DNA of 64,000 nt, from assembly GCA_042140185.1 (NCBI GenBank), contig CP159477.1, forward strand, positions 1,178,001 to 1,242,000, read 5' to 3'. A program made the position numbers and the translations under genes. Under the pieces are notes generated by a model, which was not told the origin of the DNA, did not search any database, and was given only the letters and a program-made list of their open reading frames with translations. The DNA comes from JANSXG01 sp024743075 (lineage in GTDB: Bacteria; Planctomycetota; Phycisphaerae; Phycisphaerales; UBA1924). Below, in pieces: positions 37,885 through 49,300 of the stretch. Each line of letters begins with the position of its first letter. Within the stretch, counting starts at the first letter, position 1.

Positions 37885-40130
37885 CACATCATCGGGAGGT
37901 CGATCAGGGGCGGGTTGGGCGGCATGTTCGCATCGAGGAGCTGCTCGTCCGAGAGCCCCCTCAACTGCTCGGTCGCGCGCTCGCGAACCACCTTGGGCCG
38001 AATGAAGACGTAGAACCGGGCATCGCTGCGGCTCTCGGTGCTGCTCTTGAACAATTCGCCCAGCAGCGGGATCGAGCCGAGGACCGGCACGCGCGACTCG
38101 CCCTCGTTCTGATCGGTGAGTCGGAACCCGCCGACCGCGACGGTGAACCCGTCGGGTAGCGTTGAGATGCTCGAGACGGTGTTGCGCTGCGTCGGCGGCG
38201 GCAGCTCTGGGACAGCCGAGGATCCGATGAACGCGCTGAGTTCGACGTCGTAGGTCAGGCGGACGGTGTTCGCCGGGCCGATCTGCGGGGAGACGCTCAC
38301 GGACAGGCCCGCCTCGACCGATCCGCCGAAGCCGGTGATCTCCGATTCCGAGGAGCGAACGGTGGTCTGCAGAAACGGCTGCTGGACCGCGGAGTCGATC
38401 CGCGCGTCCTCGCCGTTGGCCACGAGCAGCGTCGTGCGGCTGAGCGAGCGGCCCTGCGAGATGGTCTCGAGGGCGCGGATGAGCACGCCGAAGTCGCCCG
38501 GGTTGAGCACGACTCCGGAGAATCCAGAGCCAGCCAGCGGTCCCGGGTCATCGAGCCCCGGGTCGCCGATACCGAACAGCGAGGACAGGCGAACGATCGT
38601 GTCGCCCGCGTTGGTCAGCGACTGCAGCTCAAACGCGAGGTTGCGCGAGTCGCCCTCGTTAAGGGATACGACGAGGAGTTCGATCTGCACCTGCGGGAGC
38701 GGGACGTCGAGTTCGTCGACGAGCGCGTCTAGACGAGCGATCATGCGACGGTCGCCGATCGCGAGCACGCGGTTGGTCTGCTGATCGCTGGCGAGTCGGA
38801 GCTCACCGGTGGATGTGCTCTGACGCGCGGTACGGGTAGTCTGGCGGTCGATCGGTTGGCTCGGCGCGGCTGTGTTGCCGGCAACGGTCGCGGGCACCCC
38901 GGACACGCCGCTGAGGCCGCCACGCCGTTCCGCGGTGTCACCCGAGCCGGCGTCCACATCGAGCACGCCCGCATCGACCAACTCGCGAAGCTTGGCGAGC
39001 AACTCTTCGGCTTCTCGGTGCTCGATCTGGCGCGACCAGAACCCCGCGGACTCGCTTGGAGCAGCGTTTTCCACTCGTGCGATAATCTCCTCGACCTGTT
39101 CGTGCTCGCGCGGCGTCGCGACAACCGTGAGCGAATCCGTGATCGTATCGACGCGGATGTCGATAGAGGTGGTGGAGCCGCGCTGCGTGGACGGAGGGAC
39201 GACCAGGCTGCGCAGCAGCGAGGCGACTTCTTCGGCCGGGTAGTTGTCGACACGATACAGTCGAGCGGATCGCGACCCGGGCACATCGATGGATCGCAAT
39301 CGCGCGATCCAGGTGCCCACGCGGTCGGATGGGGCGACGATCATGATCCGGCCGTCCTCGGAGAGCGAGATCAATCGGCCCGAACCGGCCTCGGGTGCTT
39401 GGCCGGCGGCTGACGCGATCTCGGTCGCACGAGCGATCAGCGTCACGGCATCAACATGCTGCGGACTGTAGATGACATTGACGACCTCTGTGCCCGCGAT
39501 ATCCAACCGTCGCATATCAACAAGCACGCTCTGGGCTTCGGTAGTGGGCGTGCCGACGATGATCTCGCCGCGTGTGCCGGGGATCTCGATGGCCTGCAGC
39601 GCAACACCTCGACGGTTGGTCATCAGTCCGTTGAGTCTGGCGACGAGATCAGACGCGGCGACCTCTTTCGGCGCGTAGCGGATCCGTACAAAGCCGGCGT
39701 CCCCTACCGAGAACGACTCCGGCGCGATCTCCGAGACGCGGGCGTTGTTCCGAGCGTCGGCGAAGGTCACCACATGCAGCACATCGCTGCCGGGCTGTTT
39801 GACTGTCGTGAGCTGCGCATCCGCGAGTGCCTGGTGTAGGAGAGCCCACAATTCGCTCTCGGTGATCGGCCCCGGCAAACGGAAGGTCGGTGCCGCCCGA
39901 CTCTGCGAGCCAAACACATTCTGCGAGTACACGATCGGTACGGACAACTCCGCCGCGGCGAGGTCGACCATGCGCGGGAGTTCCATCCGGTCGGCCAGAG
40001 TGATGGTGGCCGGTTCGGTCCGCGCTGGGTCTTGCGCATCGGCTGTCAAGCCGAGAAATCCAACCGAAGCAATCAGGCCGATCAGCGTAAGGCCCTCTCG
40101 CGGGTCCGACGCCTTGCAAAATCTGTTCAT
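37881..40130 (-). CDS. gspD: Type II secretion outer-membrane secretin GspD
   Basis: This 749-residue protein has an N-terminal signal (LTLIGLIASVGFLGLTADAQ). Several N-domains follow (VRIRYAPKEVAASDLVARLN; VVNVIYSPQHVDAVTLIARA; RLYRVDNYPAEEVASLLRSL). The C-terminal secretin domain carries VPVLGSIPLLGELFKSS, the hallmark of the outer-membrane pore. ATG 40130 is chosen for the signal peptide; the longer frame would run through the divergent promoter. It is the first gene of the minus-strand operon. Confidence 0.94.
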   Translation of the reverse strand: MNRFCKASDPREGLTLIGLIASVGFLGLTADAQDPARTEPATITLADRMELPRMVDLAAAELSVPIVYSQNVFGSQSRAAPTFRLPGPITESELWALLHQALADAQLTTVKQPGSDVLHVVTFADARNNARVSEIAPESFSVGDAGFVRIRYAPKEVAASDLVARLNGLMTNRRGVALQAIEIPGTRGEIIVGTPTTEAQSVLVDMRRLDIAGTEVVNVIYSPQHVDAVTLIARATEIASAAGQAPEAGSGRLISLSEDGRIMIVAPSDRVGTWIARLRSIDVPGSRSARLYRVDNYPAEEVASLLRSLVVPPSTQRGSTTSIDIRVDTITDSLTVVATPREHEQVEEIIARVENAAPSESAGFWSRQIEHREAEELLAKLRELVDAGVLDVDAGSGDTAERRGGLSGVSGVPATVAGNTAAPSQPIDRQTTRTARQSTSTGELRLASDQQTNRVLAIGDRRMIARLDALVDELDVPLPQVQIELLVVSLNEGDSRNLAFELQSLTNAGDTIVRLSSLFGIGDPGLDDPGPLAGSGFSGVVLNPGDFGVLIRALETISQGRSLSRTTLLVANGEDARIDSAVQQPFLQTTVRSSESEITGFGGSVEAGLSVSVSPQIGPANTVRLTYDVELSAFIGSSAVPELPPPTQRNTVSSISTLPDGFTVAVGGFRLTDQNEGESRVPVLGSIPLLGELFKSSTESRSDARFYVFIRPKVVRERATEQLRGLSDEQLLDANMPPNPPLIDLPMMW

Positions 40131-40270
40131 GCTGGTGCGCCGTTGCACAGATTCCCTCGCTAATTGCCAGAAAGGTCTTCGCGGATCCCAGATCGCGAAT
40201 GTACCATCCGACTGCGGATTGGCAACGGTGCAGTCCCGGATCCGCGTGAGATTGCTCGGACCTTGTGAAC

Positions 40271-41176
40271 ATGGCGACTCCCGGCGAATCCAGATCCATC
40301 GAAAATGGGCAGCTGATCCTGCCCGCCGAGGAACTCTACTGGTGCGTAGTGGATTCGCGAGCACTGCCGCGGCGAGTCCGATCGGCCCGAGATGTTGAAC
40401 AGTCGAAGGAGGCTCTCGACGCACTCTTCGAAGAGGACCTCCCGTGTGCGTTTGAGGCGGTCCATGCCGTTTACGCCGCAAACGCGGACGGACAAGTTGT
40501 GGGATGTGCTGCTCCAAGGGAAACACTTGAGGCAGCAGCCGCGGACCGATGCGTGGCGGTTTTCTCTGATCGCGTCCCGCCGGACATTGGCGCGCCCTCG
40601 GCCTGTGACCGGCGAGAACTGAATCTAATGACCGGCCGATTCGAGCCGCCGATCGTTCGACGGAGGCGGACTCAACTGCTTACGGCCTCGGGGGCTTGCT
40701 GGGCGCTCGCGGTCGGCGTGCTGTTCGCCGGAACGCAGCGGCGTGTCGCCGAGGACCGCGCTCTGTTTCAAGATCTGAACAAACGCTCGGAAGCACTAAT
40801 GCGATCAGTGGTCGGCAAGCAGGCGGGCGCGTCGGGGCAACCGGTGTTTGCGCTGTTTCAGTCCGAGTGGAATCAGGCCAGACGGATGGCCGGCCAGCGG
40901 GAGCCGGAAGCCGATCCCGTAGACGTGACCGACTTGTTTGCATCGCTCGCGGCGGTGTGGCCGGCCGAGCCGGCTCGGCGCGTCCGGCGGCTCGAAGTTC
41001 TGCCCAATCGGATCGTGATCAGTGCGGCGACCGATGACAGCCGCGGAGCGGCGGACTTCCATGCTGCGTTCCGGGCGTTGGAGGGCTGGGTGCCGAGCGT
41101 ACCCTCCGTCTCCTCATCCGACGCCGAATCACTGATTAGTTTCGAGTTGCGTCCTGCTGAAGAAGGTGGGCGCTGA
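40271..41176 (+). CDS. GspL/PilN-like type II secretion inner-membrane protein (putative)
   Basis: This protein of about 301 residues has a cytoplasmic N-terminal part and one transmembrane helix (LLTASGACWALAVGVLFAG, about residues 137-155). A periplasmic ferredoxin-like region follows (PARRVRRLEVLPNRIVISAA). That layout and the position opposite gspD suggest a GspL equivalent, the membrane protein that recruits GspE. Sequence identity to GspL is not obvious, so the call rests on topology and context. ATG 40271 or GTG 40265 may start it. Confidence 0.55.
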   Translation: MATPGESRSIENGQLILPAEELYWCVVDSRALPRRVRSARDVEQSKEALDALFEEDLPCAFEAVHAVYAANADGQVVGCAAPRETLEAAAADRCVAVFSDRVPPDIGAPSACDRRELNLMTGRFEPPIVRRRRTQLLTASGACWALAVGVLFAGTQRRVAEDRALFQDLNKRSEALMRSVVGKQAGASGQPVFALFQSEWNQARRMAGQREPEADPVDVTDLFASLAAVWPAEPARRVRRLEVLPNRIVISAATDDSRGAADFHAAFRALEGWVPSVPSVSSSDAESLISFELRPAEEGGR

Positions 41177-41745
41177 TGGTCCGAACTCCTGGCACTTCCT
41201 CGCGCCCGTCACGGCACAGCCCAGCTGCGATTGCCGCAATCGGAGCGAGCCTCCTGCTCTTCGCAGGAGTGATCAACCTGAGCCGCGGCCGTGCGGCGGA
41301 CCGATCGGTGGCGGATGCCCGCGCTAGATTTGACCAGACCGCAGCAGCGGTCCAGCAGATCCTTGACTATCGCGAGCGATCGGCCGACCGCGGGCCGAGC
41401 GAAATGCCGGACGAAGACGTTCAGGCGATGGTCTTTCAGGCTCTCGACGACGCCGGGCTTCCAACCGCGCGACAGCAGCAGTTGTCGGGGAGCGGCAGGA
41501 TCCGTATCAACGCTGGATCCGGCGACACTGCCCATGAAACGTTCGAGGACCGCGTGTCGGTTGTGCTGCAGCCGATGAACCCGACCGAGGTGTGGAATCT
41601 CCTCACATCATGGCGTGCCCTGCGTTCAAATTGGCGACCGGTTTCGCTCGTGATGGAGCTGTCGAGCCGAAGAGACAGCGATCCGGTATACAGTGCGACG
41701 ATCGTGTTTGCGAACCGCTTTGAAGTTCCCCGTGAAGAGCGCTAA
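41176..41745 (+). CDS. GspM-like type II secretion protein (putative)
   Basis: This 189-residue protein has one N-terminal transmembrane helix (AAIAAIGASLLLFAGVINLS). A coiled-coil-prone helix follows (RARFDQTAAAVQQILDYRER), then a ferredoxin-like periplasmic domain (RVSVVLQPMNPTEVWNLLTS). This is the GspM layout. Its ATG shares one base with the upstream stop, as expected for a GspL-GspM pair. The assignment rests on topology and order. Confidence 0.55.
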   Translation: MVRTPGTSSRPSRHSPAAIAAIGASLLLFAGVINLSRGRAADRSVADARARFDQTAAAVQQILDYRERSADRGPSEMPDEDVQAMVFQALDDAGLPTARQQQLSGSGRIRINAGSGDTAHETFEDRVSVVLQPMNPTEVWNLLTSWRALRSNWRPVSLVMELSSRRDSDPVYSATIVFANRFEVPREER

Positions 41746-41755
41746 GGCTGTGCAG

Positions 41756-42271
41756 ATGACCACACTTAACCGCATTTCGACTGGCTTGATCCTCACGGCG
41801 CTGACCGTCGCGGCGGTGGCCGGCGGCTGCAGATCAACCGCCACGCACGCGAGGACGTCGCCAGCGCAGGGCTTCATCGATGCTGAGGCATCGCAGGAGT
41901 TGCTGTCGGAAGCGCGTGCGCAGTTCGAAGCGGGCAATCTGACAGAGGCTGAGCGGACGCTGGAACTCGCCGCCGGGGCCAACCCGTTTGACGGCCGTTT
42001 GCACTACAACCTCGGCGTTCTCGCTCTTCGGCAGGGGCGATTTGACAGCGCCGCGCAGCGGTTTGCGCGAGCCGCTGAATTGATGCCGCAGACGGTTGGG
42101 CCGCAACTGGGCATCGCGTCGACATTGCTGCAGACCGGACGTTTCGAAGCCGCGGCGGACGCGTTCAAGCGGGCTCTGGAAGTCGATCCGACGAGCCGCA
42201 CGGCGTCAGAGGGCTTAGTTCTGTCGTTAGAGCATCTTGGCGAGAGTGACGCGCGGCGCTCGATTCGCTGA
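41756..42271 (+). CDS. TPR-repeat lipoprotein (pilotin-like candidate)
   Basis: This 171-residue protein has a signal with a Cys after GG (LTALTVAAVAGGC), probably a lipoprotein. At least three TPR units follow (LLSEARAQFEAGNLTEAERT, LHYNLGVLALRQGRFDSAAQ, GIASTLLQTGRFEAAADAFK). A TPR lipoprotein beside a secretin is typical of pilotins such as PilF/PilW, which help the secretin reach the outer membrane. That role is inferred from context. It begins 10 nt after the GspM-like stop. Confidence 0.7.
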   Translation: MTTLNRISTGLILTALTVAAVAGGCRSTATHARTSPAQGFIDAEASQELLSEARAQFEAGNLTEAERTLELAAGANPFDGRLHYNLGVLALRQGRFDSAAQRFARAAELMPQTVGPQLGIASTLLQTGRFEAAADAFKRALEVDPTSRTASEGLVLSLEHLGESDARRSIR

Positions 42272-42297
42272 TATCCGGCTCCGACAGGCCTGGTGCC

Positions 42298-43044
42298 TTA
42301 CTCTGCGGGCAATTGCTGCACGACCTGAACGAAGGCGGTGCGGATGCCCTCAAGATTCACGCTGTGACTCGCACTGGCGGCAACCACATCAGGGTTGCTA
42401 AGTGCCGTTTGCCACGCTGTTTGCAGCGATGCTGGCAGGCTCGCAACCTCGACCGCATCGAGTTCAGACCATGCGCGTTCGAGCGTCGTCCAGTCCGTTG
42501 TCGACGGATCGAGCACGCGCATCGCCGGCGGCACGGCGCGTGAATGATTCAGGGTCGCGTTAGCCAGTCGCGTAAGCGTCGTCGACGCGATCACGCCGTC
42601 GAGTTCTTGCTCCATAGCGTCGATCCAAGCTTGCCGGTGCGTCTCAAGAGCATCCTCAGCTTGATCGAGCGCATCGGACGCGGCCGTCCGCGCGGTGTCA
42701 AGTTGGTCTGTTAGCCCGAAACTCTTGATTTGCACAACGACCGCTTCGTGAGACCGATGAGTAATTTCTCGGGCGGCGGATGCGGCGACAGCCGTTTGCA
42801 GTTCGTTGTTTGTGCTGCGGACGGCCTCAAGAATGGCGGCGACCTGTGACGGAGTCGCTCCGCTCGTGGCAACGGTGTCCACGGTCAGGCCGTTGCTGAA
42901 CGCATCGATCACAATCGCTCGGGTCAGAACGGTCTCCTGCGGTGGGAATGCGAGCGTGCGCGTTGCGCTGAAGACCATTAGCGAGCCAATCGATGCTACC
43001 GCAGCGATGGGAATGATCAGTCGGGTGAGGGGACGGGCTTGCAT
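42298..43044 (-). CDS. Hypothetical secreted helical protein
   Basis: This 248-residue protein has a signal or anchor helix (LIIPIAAVASIGSLMVFSAT). The body is almost entirely helical and rich in Ala, Thr and Gln (QVAAILEAVRSTNNELQTAV, DTARTAASDALDQAEDALET), probably a coiled-coil bundle. I do not recognise the family. It converges with the TPR lipoprotein (26 nt apart) and diverges from the Rhs gene, so it may share regulation with either. Confidence 0.7.
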   Translation of the reverse strand: MQARPLTRLIIPIAAVASIGSLMVFSATRTLAFPPQETVLTRAIVIDAFSNGLTVDTVATSGATPSQVAAILEAVRSTNNELQTAVAASAAREITHRSHEAVVVQIKSFGLTDQLDTARTAASDALDQAEDALETHRQAWIDAMEQELDGVIASTTLTRLANATLNHSRAVPPAMRVLDPSTTDWTTLERAWSELDAVEVASLPASLQTAWQTALSNPDVVAASASHSVNLEGIRTAFVQVVQQLPAE

Positions 43045-43368
43045 GAAGACTCCTCGTGAAGAGTGCGTGGTCTCGGCCGGTCGCTGCTAGGGACACGCCC
43101 GACTCCGTGCGGGCGGCCTGAATCTACCAGACGCTGTCAGTCGTTCAAGAGGTAAGTCGGCGGTAAGCGGGACTTTTTCGATAGGCGTAGCGCGCATCCT
43201 CACTCAGAAACAAATTGCTTTCACAAAATCTGAGATTTGTTGTTGACGAGCATTTGAAGTTCGGTAGCTTCGCCGCTGCCGATGTGTGCTCTTGGAGGAG
43301 ATCAAGGGGTTCCTCGCGCCTCGGCGAACAATGAGTATGTGACTCACCACCGCTGCCGGAGAGAACCC
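43045..43368 (+). promoter_or_regulatory. Intergenic region with Rhs promoter
   Basis: This AT-richer gap holds a sigma70-like promoter for the Rhs gene: TTGACG (43243-43248), 16 nt, TAGCTT (43265-43270), about 100 nt before ATG 43369. The part near 43200-43260 is notably AT-rich for this genome, a common mark of acquired or silenced loci. No RNA gene was recognised. Confidence 0.5.
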
Positions 43369-46300
43369 ATGCAAAGTTTCTCCTACCTCGTTTCAGCTTC
43401 AGTTTCGGCGCTTCTCCTGATTCTGACTGCGCCAGGCGCGGTTGCATCGATACCCGAGGACCGGTTCGTGCACATCCCGGGGACGATCTTTCAGAAAACC
43501 GATACGAACCAGAACAACATATTCGGAGACGACGGCGATGAGTTTCTGATCCCGCTCTCGGCGCTGCGGACGCTGATCGTCAACGAGGGCGACACGAGCG
43601 TTCCGCCGAACCACTACTTCCCCGTCACATCACCGTGCCTGAACCGCCTGTCGCACGCTATCGATCACTGGATCGAGGATGCGGCCATGGATCCGGCAAT
43701 CTACATCCCGGGCGACTTGGTCCCGCCGAGTGACACGCCGTTTATGGCGTGGCTGGGAACGAACAAACTGGCGTACGAAGCGAATTTCCGAGAGCTTCTG
43801 AAGTGGTCTCTGGAGATCGCGGACGAAGAGTACGCGGACTGTTTCGCCGATCCAAGCGATCCCGGTGGGGGAGGGGATCCCGGCGGCGGTGGCGGGATCG
43901 GCGAGGGCAGCGGCGGTGGCTTCGCTGTCAACCCGAATCCAGACCCCGTTGAGGCCGTCGAGGAGTGGGACATCAACGACTTTGACGACTTCTTCGAGGA
44001 AGAAGCGTCGGATTGCAAAGAGGTGACCCCGTGGCTCCTGAACATGTCGCTCGCCCATTACCCGAACGACGGGACGACTCCGGGCTCGCTGCGTGACAAC
44101 ATCCCGAGCATCTTCGATGCGATCTGTCCGTGCCCGGCGGAGAACCCGGACGATCCCGCGGTCCCAAACAACTTCGACCTCTGCCCGGCGTATTTGCCGG
44201 TCGCGCAGTTGCCTCTTTGCGACTCAAGTGCGCCGGTGATGGAAGACAACGGACTGCCGGCCTGTCCCAACGACCTGTTCGGATCGGGTGACCTGGGCTG
44301 TTTCGCGACCGCGGCGAAGGACGCGTACACCACGATCATCCGTGACTACAGTTTCGCATCGTGCTCACCGGGCTGTTCGGAAGAGGGAGACACGAACCAG
44401 CGCATTCGAGACACCATCGCCCTCGAAATGGCCGAGCGCTTCCAACTCGTTCCCGATTGCCCCGACCGCGATTGTGGCGCCGCGATGGGATTCATCGAGG
44501 TCTACGACTACTTCGATGTACCGATGAGCGGTGCCGACTTCGACTTCCTTGAGCAACTCGGCGGCTGCGACGCCTGTGTCGTCCCGACGCTTCCCGCCCT
44601 TGGTTTGCTGGATCCGAACGTGCCGGCCGGCCATATGGGCTCTGACAATGGCTCGTTTCGCTGTGACCGGGACGGTGACGGACAGGTCACGCCCATGGAT
44701 GCACTCCTCTTCGCCCGCTCCACGATGCGAGGCGACGAGGACGCCGCCGATCCAGGTCTGATGGGTATGGCCATCAAGTCCTCTCCTTGCGATGACGGCA
44801 GTGGTGCCTACGGCCAGATCTTCGGGGCGTTCAGCACCTACGACTGGGCCGATCAATTCCTGATCAACACGTCCCAACATGATTCGACCTGCGGCCTATC
44901 GAACTGCGGTGTTCGCGAAGAGTTCATCGAGGACTTCGTCGATCTCTTCGAGTCATACCGAGATGAACTCGATCTCCCTCCCGACTACGACCCGCTCCCA
45001 CCGGGTGTCGAAGAGTGGAGCCGTCCTCGCACGGTGCCAAACGGCGAACCGTATGGCGGCATTATCTACGATGACGGCACCACGACAGGCGGCCAGCCCT
45101 GCGAACAGGAGTTGCCCGATGAGCCTCTGAAGTCAAAGGTGGAGGTCCTCGGTGAAGATGAAGTCAGCGGGGACGATGGGGATCTTGACGCGACGGTTGC
45201 CGAGACCTGCCCCCCGGCCGAAGAGCCCGCAACGACCAGCGTGGTCGCCAGCGGTGGGGCCCGAACCGCCGAGGCGGACAACTCGGACAACCCGATCCGG
45301 CTGACCACGGGCGAGAAACTCGAGTCGGCAGTGGACCTCGTCATTCCGCTGGCGGGCAAAGACTTCCGGCTCGTACGCAACTACCGGAGCCTCGGCGCGC
45401 TGCAAGGCACTTCCCAAGCCTCGACCGCGTTCGACGGGGCGACCGGCGGCAACCTCGTTGGCAACTACTGGAGTTTGCCCCTCGCGAAGTGGATCGATGA
45501 GTCGGGCGTCACCGCATTTGAGCCGCACGTCGTCCTGCATTCGATCGACGGTCCGAAGCTGATTCGGATCCACACGCAGGGTGCCAGCACATGGGGCGAG
45601 TGGCGCGGGCAGCGTACGCAACGGTTCATCGCGGCGTTCTCACCGGCGTGGAGCCTTGATGGGCGTGAAGCGACCGCTGACCATCTTCCGGTATGGCGCC
45701 TCATCCAACCGGGTGGCTACACGCTCGAGTTCTGGCGCGGGCAGTCGATCCCAGGCGAGACGGCTCCGTCCGGTACGATTTGGAATCCGGAGTCCGCTCA
45801 AGCCGGCCGGCTCTTGCACGGATCGACGCCGCCGGCAATGTCTGGCAGTTCGTTTACGACGAGTACCACCACGACGGCGGCAGCGGTCTCGAGATCCTCG
45901 ATTCTCGTCCGATCGGCATCCGTTTCCTCCGGGCACCGGCAGACGGATCAACCGATCTCGTGCCGATGGCAGAACTCCAACTCGATTGGGACGGGCGGGA
46001 GGACGTCGTCCTGCCGGCTGGTGGCACCGCGCCGAACGAGAACTATGGCCGCCTGCGCGAAGCCCGCGTGGTGCGCTTCGAAAACGGAGCAAGCGTCCCG
46101 ACGATTGTGACCCAGCGTGTGCTCTACACCTACTTCGATGTGAACTACGCAGGATCAGGGCAGCCTCTGAGTGCAGATCTCGGGTCGGCCGGTGACCTTA
46201 TTCAAGTCACCAAACTGACCAGACTCGACGGCGACAACCCCGACGACGAGCTCTGGCGAACGCAAATCACGCAGTACCGGTACCACACAGGCACCTACAT

Positions 46301-49300
46301 AGCGTCCGCTCCGCTCGACCTCTCACAGGCTGATCCCTGGGCTCTCCACGGCCACCAGCACGCTCTGAAGGCCGTGCTTTACCCGGACCAGGTCGAACGG
46401 TTTGCCTACACACGTTCCGGCTCGTCCAGCATTGAGTACATCGGAGACGCGGCGCGATCACTCCTTGCCATGGACGATCAAGCTGGCAACCCGTCCGGGG
46501 CGCTCGCGTGGGCCGGCAAACTGATTACCAAGTACGAGCCTGTCTTCGACGGCGCCTCGGTTGACTACGACCGACCGTTCCGGGTTCGCGAGCAAATCCT
46601 GCTCGAAGACTGCGGCTGTGGCGGCAGTTCGTCCGGGGTCACCCGGTTGACGTACGACTACTTCGACTACCGTGACGTGTTACCCGCATCCTTCAACGGG
46701 GAAATCGCTTGGTCCGTCCACGAAACCGAATGGCACCTCGATGACACCGTCTGGCGCGCCCAGACCAAGACACTCTTCGACTATGTGCAGCGCAATCAGA
46801 ACGACGAGCGGCTGCACCTTCAGCACCGGGGACTCGCTGCGCCGATCGATGAACCCAGCGGTGGCTTCATCACGAGCGGTACCAATCCAACCCGATACTG
46901 GGTGACACGATTTGAGTATGACTGGCGGACTCCGACCTACGGAACGCTCCAGCTTCCCCGCAATGTGCTAAAGGCAGTGCTGTACCCATCGGCGATGCAG
47001 TCGTACACACCGGCCGGCGCGTCCCAGCCGACCTACACGCCGCACACCACCAAGGGTCTTGTCGCGGCCTTCAACCACAACGAGGACGGCCGGTTAACCC
47101 AGGAGCGTGTGCGCGAAGGGTGGTCGCCGATCCTCGACACCGACTACGAAGAAGGTCTCGACGCGTACACGCAGGTGCGAGCGATCACCCGCCCCGAGCT
47201 GGACCAGCAGTACCTGCAGGGCTTTGGCACATCCATCGTGCAGGCCCTACCCACCGGCGAGGTCCTGTACGACGACTCGGGCGCGGCGGAGTCCGCCGTC
47301 TCGTATCTGTACTCGCTCGATCCGGTGTCCGGATACAGCATCGGCAGCCGCATCGAAGCGATGGCCACGGTTCAGGACCCGGTGCCGACGAGTCAGAACG
47401 GTCCGGGCGGATCGAGCCCCGCCGACTCGACACGCTCCATTGTGATATTCGACGAGAGCGGCGAAGTCGAATTTGTCATCGACCCATCCGACAGCCTCAC
47501 GTACTACGACCGGCAGCCGTCGACCGGGCGAGTAACCGAGATCACCGCGAACGCCGATCCGTCGCAGTTCAGCCTGCCGAGCGGACTGGGAGCGCAGATT
47601 AACCCGTACTACACAGGCTTCGCCGGGCGCTTCGGCGACGGCGGCAGTCTCACTACCCAGATCGCCCGAGATGAACTTGGACGGATCACCACCGTGACCG
47701 CTCCCGGAGGCTTGCATTCGTCGATCGTCCGATCGCTGGAGCCGTGGGACTTCACGGATCCGGAGTCCGCGACGCCGCACGCGTACGGGTACTACACCGA
47801 GACCGTCCTGCCGCACGCGTTCGAGGACGGCGGTGGCGTCCAGTTTGCCGGCGCTGCAACGCGCACGTGGTTCAAGGCCGGTGGTACGGCCATCGGATCC
47901 GAGTCGTACCTCGTCGATCCCGGTAGCGCTGCGGACGCTGGCACGGGCGGCGTTTTGGAGCGTGAAGCGTTCCGATTCTCGTTCGGGTTCTCGGGGGGAC
48001 CGGTTGCGCGTTCGGTCACCGGACTCTCAGACTTCGGGCGCGTCGAGCTGACCGCGGTTTGGCCCGATCTCGCCGCGTTCGATGGCCCATTGAGCGAGGC
48101 AGCGCTGCAGCCCGAATCGGTGCGCCCTCGCGTGAGCCGTTTCACCCACGATTACCGAGGCAACCTCGTCGAGTCGCAGTCACCCGACGGTTCGATCCAG
48201 ACCGTCGAGTACGACGGCTTCGACCGCCCCATCGCGATCGCGCTCGGCACAGACACCGACCCTGGCATGGGGAACATGGTGACCGTCCGGCAGATGTGGT
48301 ACGACAGCGACGGCACGACCACCAGCGGCGTCGGTGACGGCCACCTGACCCTTGTTCGCGAGTCGCCGTCCGATCTTGCCTCCGAAGACCGCGACACCGA
48401 GATGCGCTACGATTTCCGGGGGCGGCTCGTCACTGTGATCAACCCCGCATCGCCTCACGCCCACTTCGAGTACGACAACCTCGACCGCACCGCGACGGCG
48501 ATCTTGTTCGACGAGTCAGCGGGCCTCCCCTCGGGCCTGACCGCACCGACTTCGTCCGCACGCCTGAGCAAAGTCAGCTTCTCCTACGACTCGCACGGCC
48601 GCCAGTACCGACGTTCGGTGGCGATCGATCCCACGGGCGCGTCGCCGGACACGATCGACGAGTTCGTCTGGTTCGACGCCTCGGGCCGCGCGATCGCAAG
48701 CCAGTCTCCCTCGGCGCCCAAGTTGAAGCTCCGCTACGACGGCCTCGGTCGCCTGACCGCCTCGTACGCAACCGCTGACCCGAATGAGCTCAACCCGACC
48801 GTCAGCGGCAGTTACGCCGACACGTTCGATTCAACCGCGCACGCGCCGAATCTCTTCGGCGACGTTGTGTTCGAGCAGTCCGAGTACCGGTTCGTGAGCA
48901 CCGGCACCGTCGGCCTCGGGCAGCTGGACCTCGTCACCAACCGATCGCGCCTCCACGGCACCCCCGACACCAGCACTGGGGCGATTGGCGAAGGCGGTAT
49001 TCCATCGATCAACTCCTTCACTGGTTACTACTACGACTCCGCGAGCCGGCTCGTTCACACCGCCGAGTTCGGCACCAACGAGCATTTGAGCGGTCTTCTC
49101 ACCGCCGACTCCATCGCGCCGACGATCGACCAAGCGGCTTCGCCAAACCTGTTCGCGTCTGTTCCAACTTCTCTCTCTGCCGAGCTTGAGCACGCACTCA
49201 TCACAAGTACGAAGTTCGACAGCCGGGGCCGCGTCGTCGAGACCCTAACGCCGTGGCGGACCGATTCGACACCCGACACCAGAACGCGTTCGCTCGTCTT

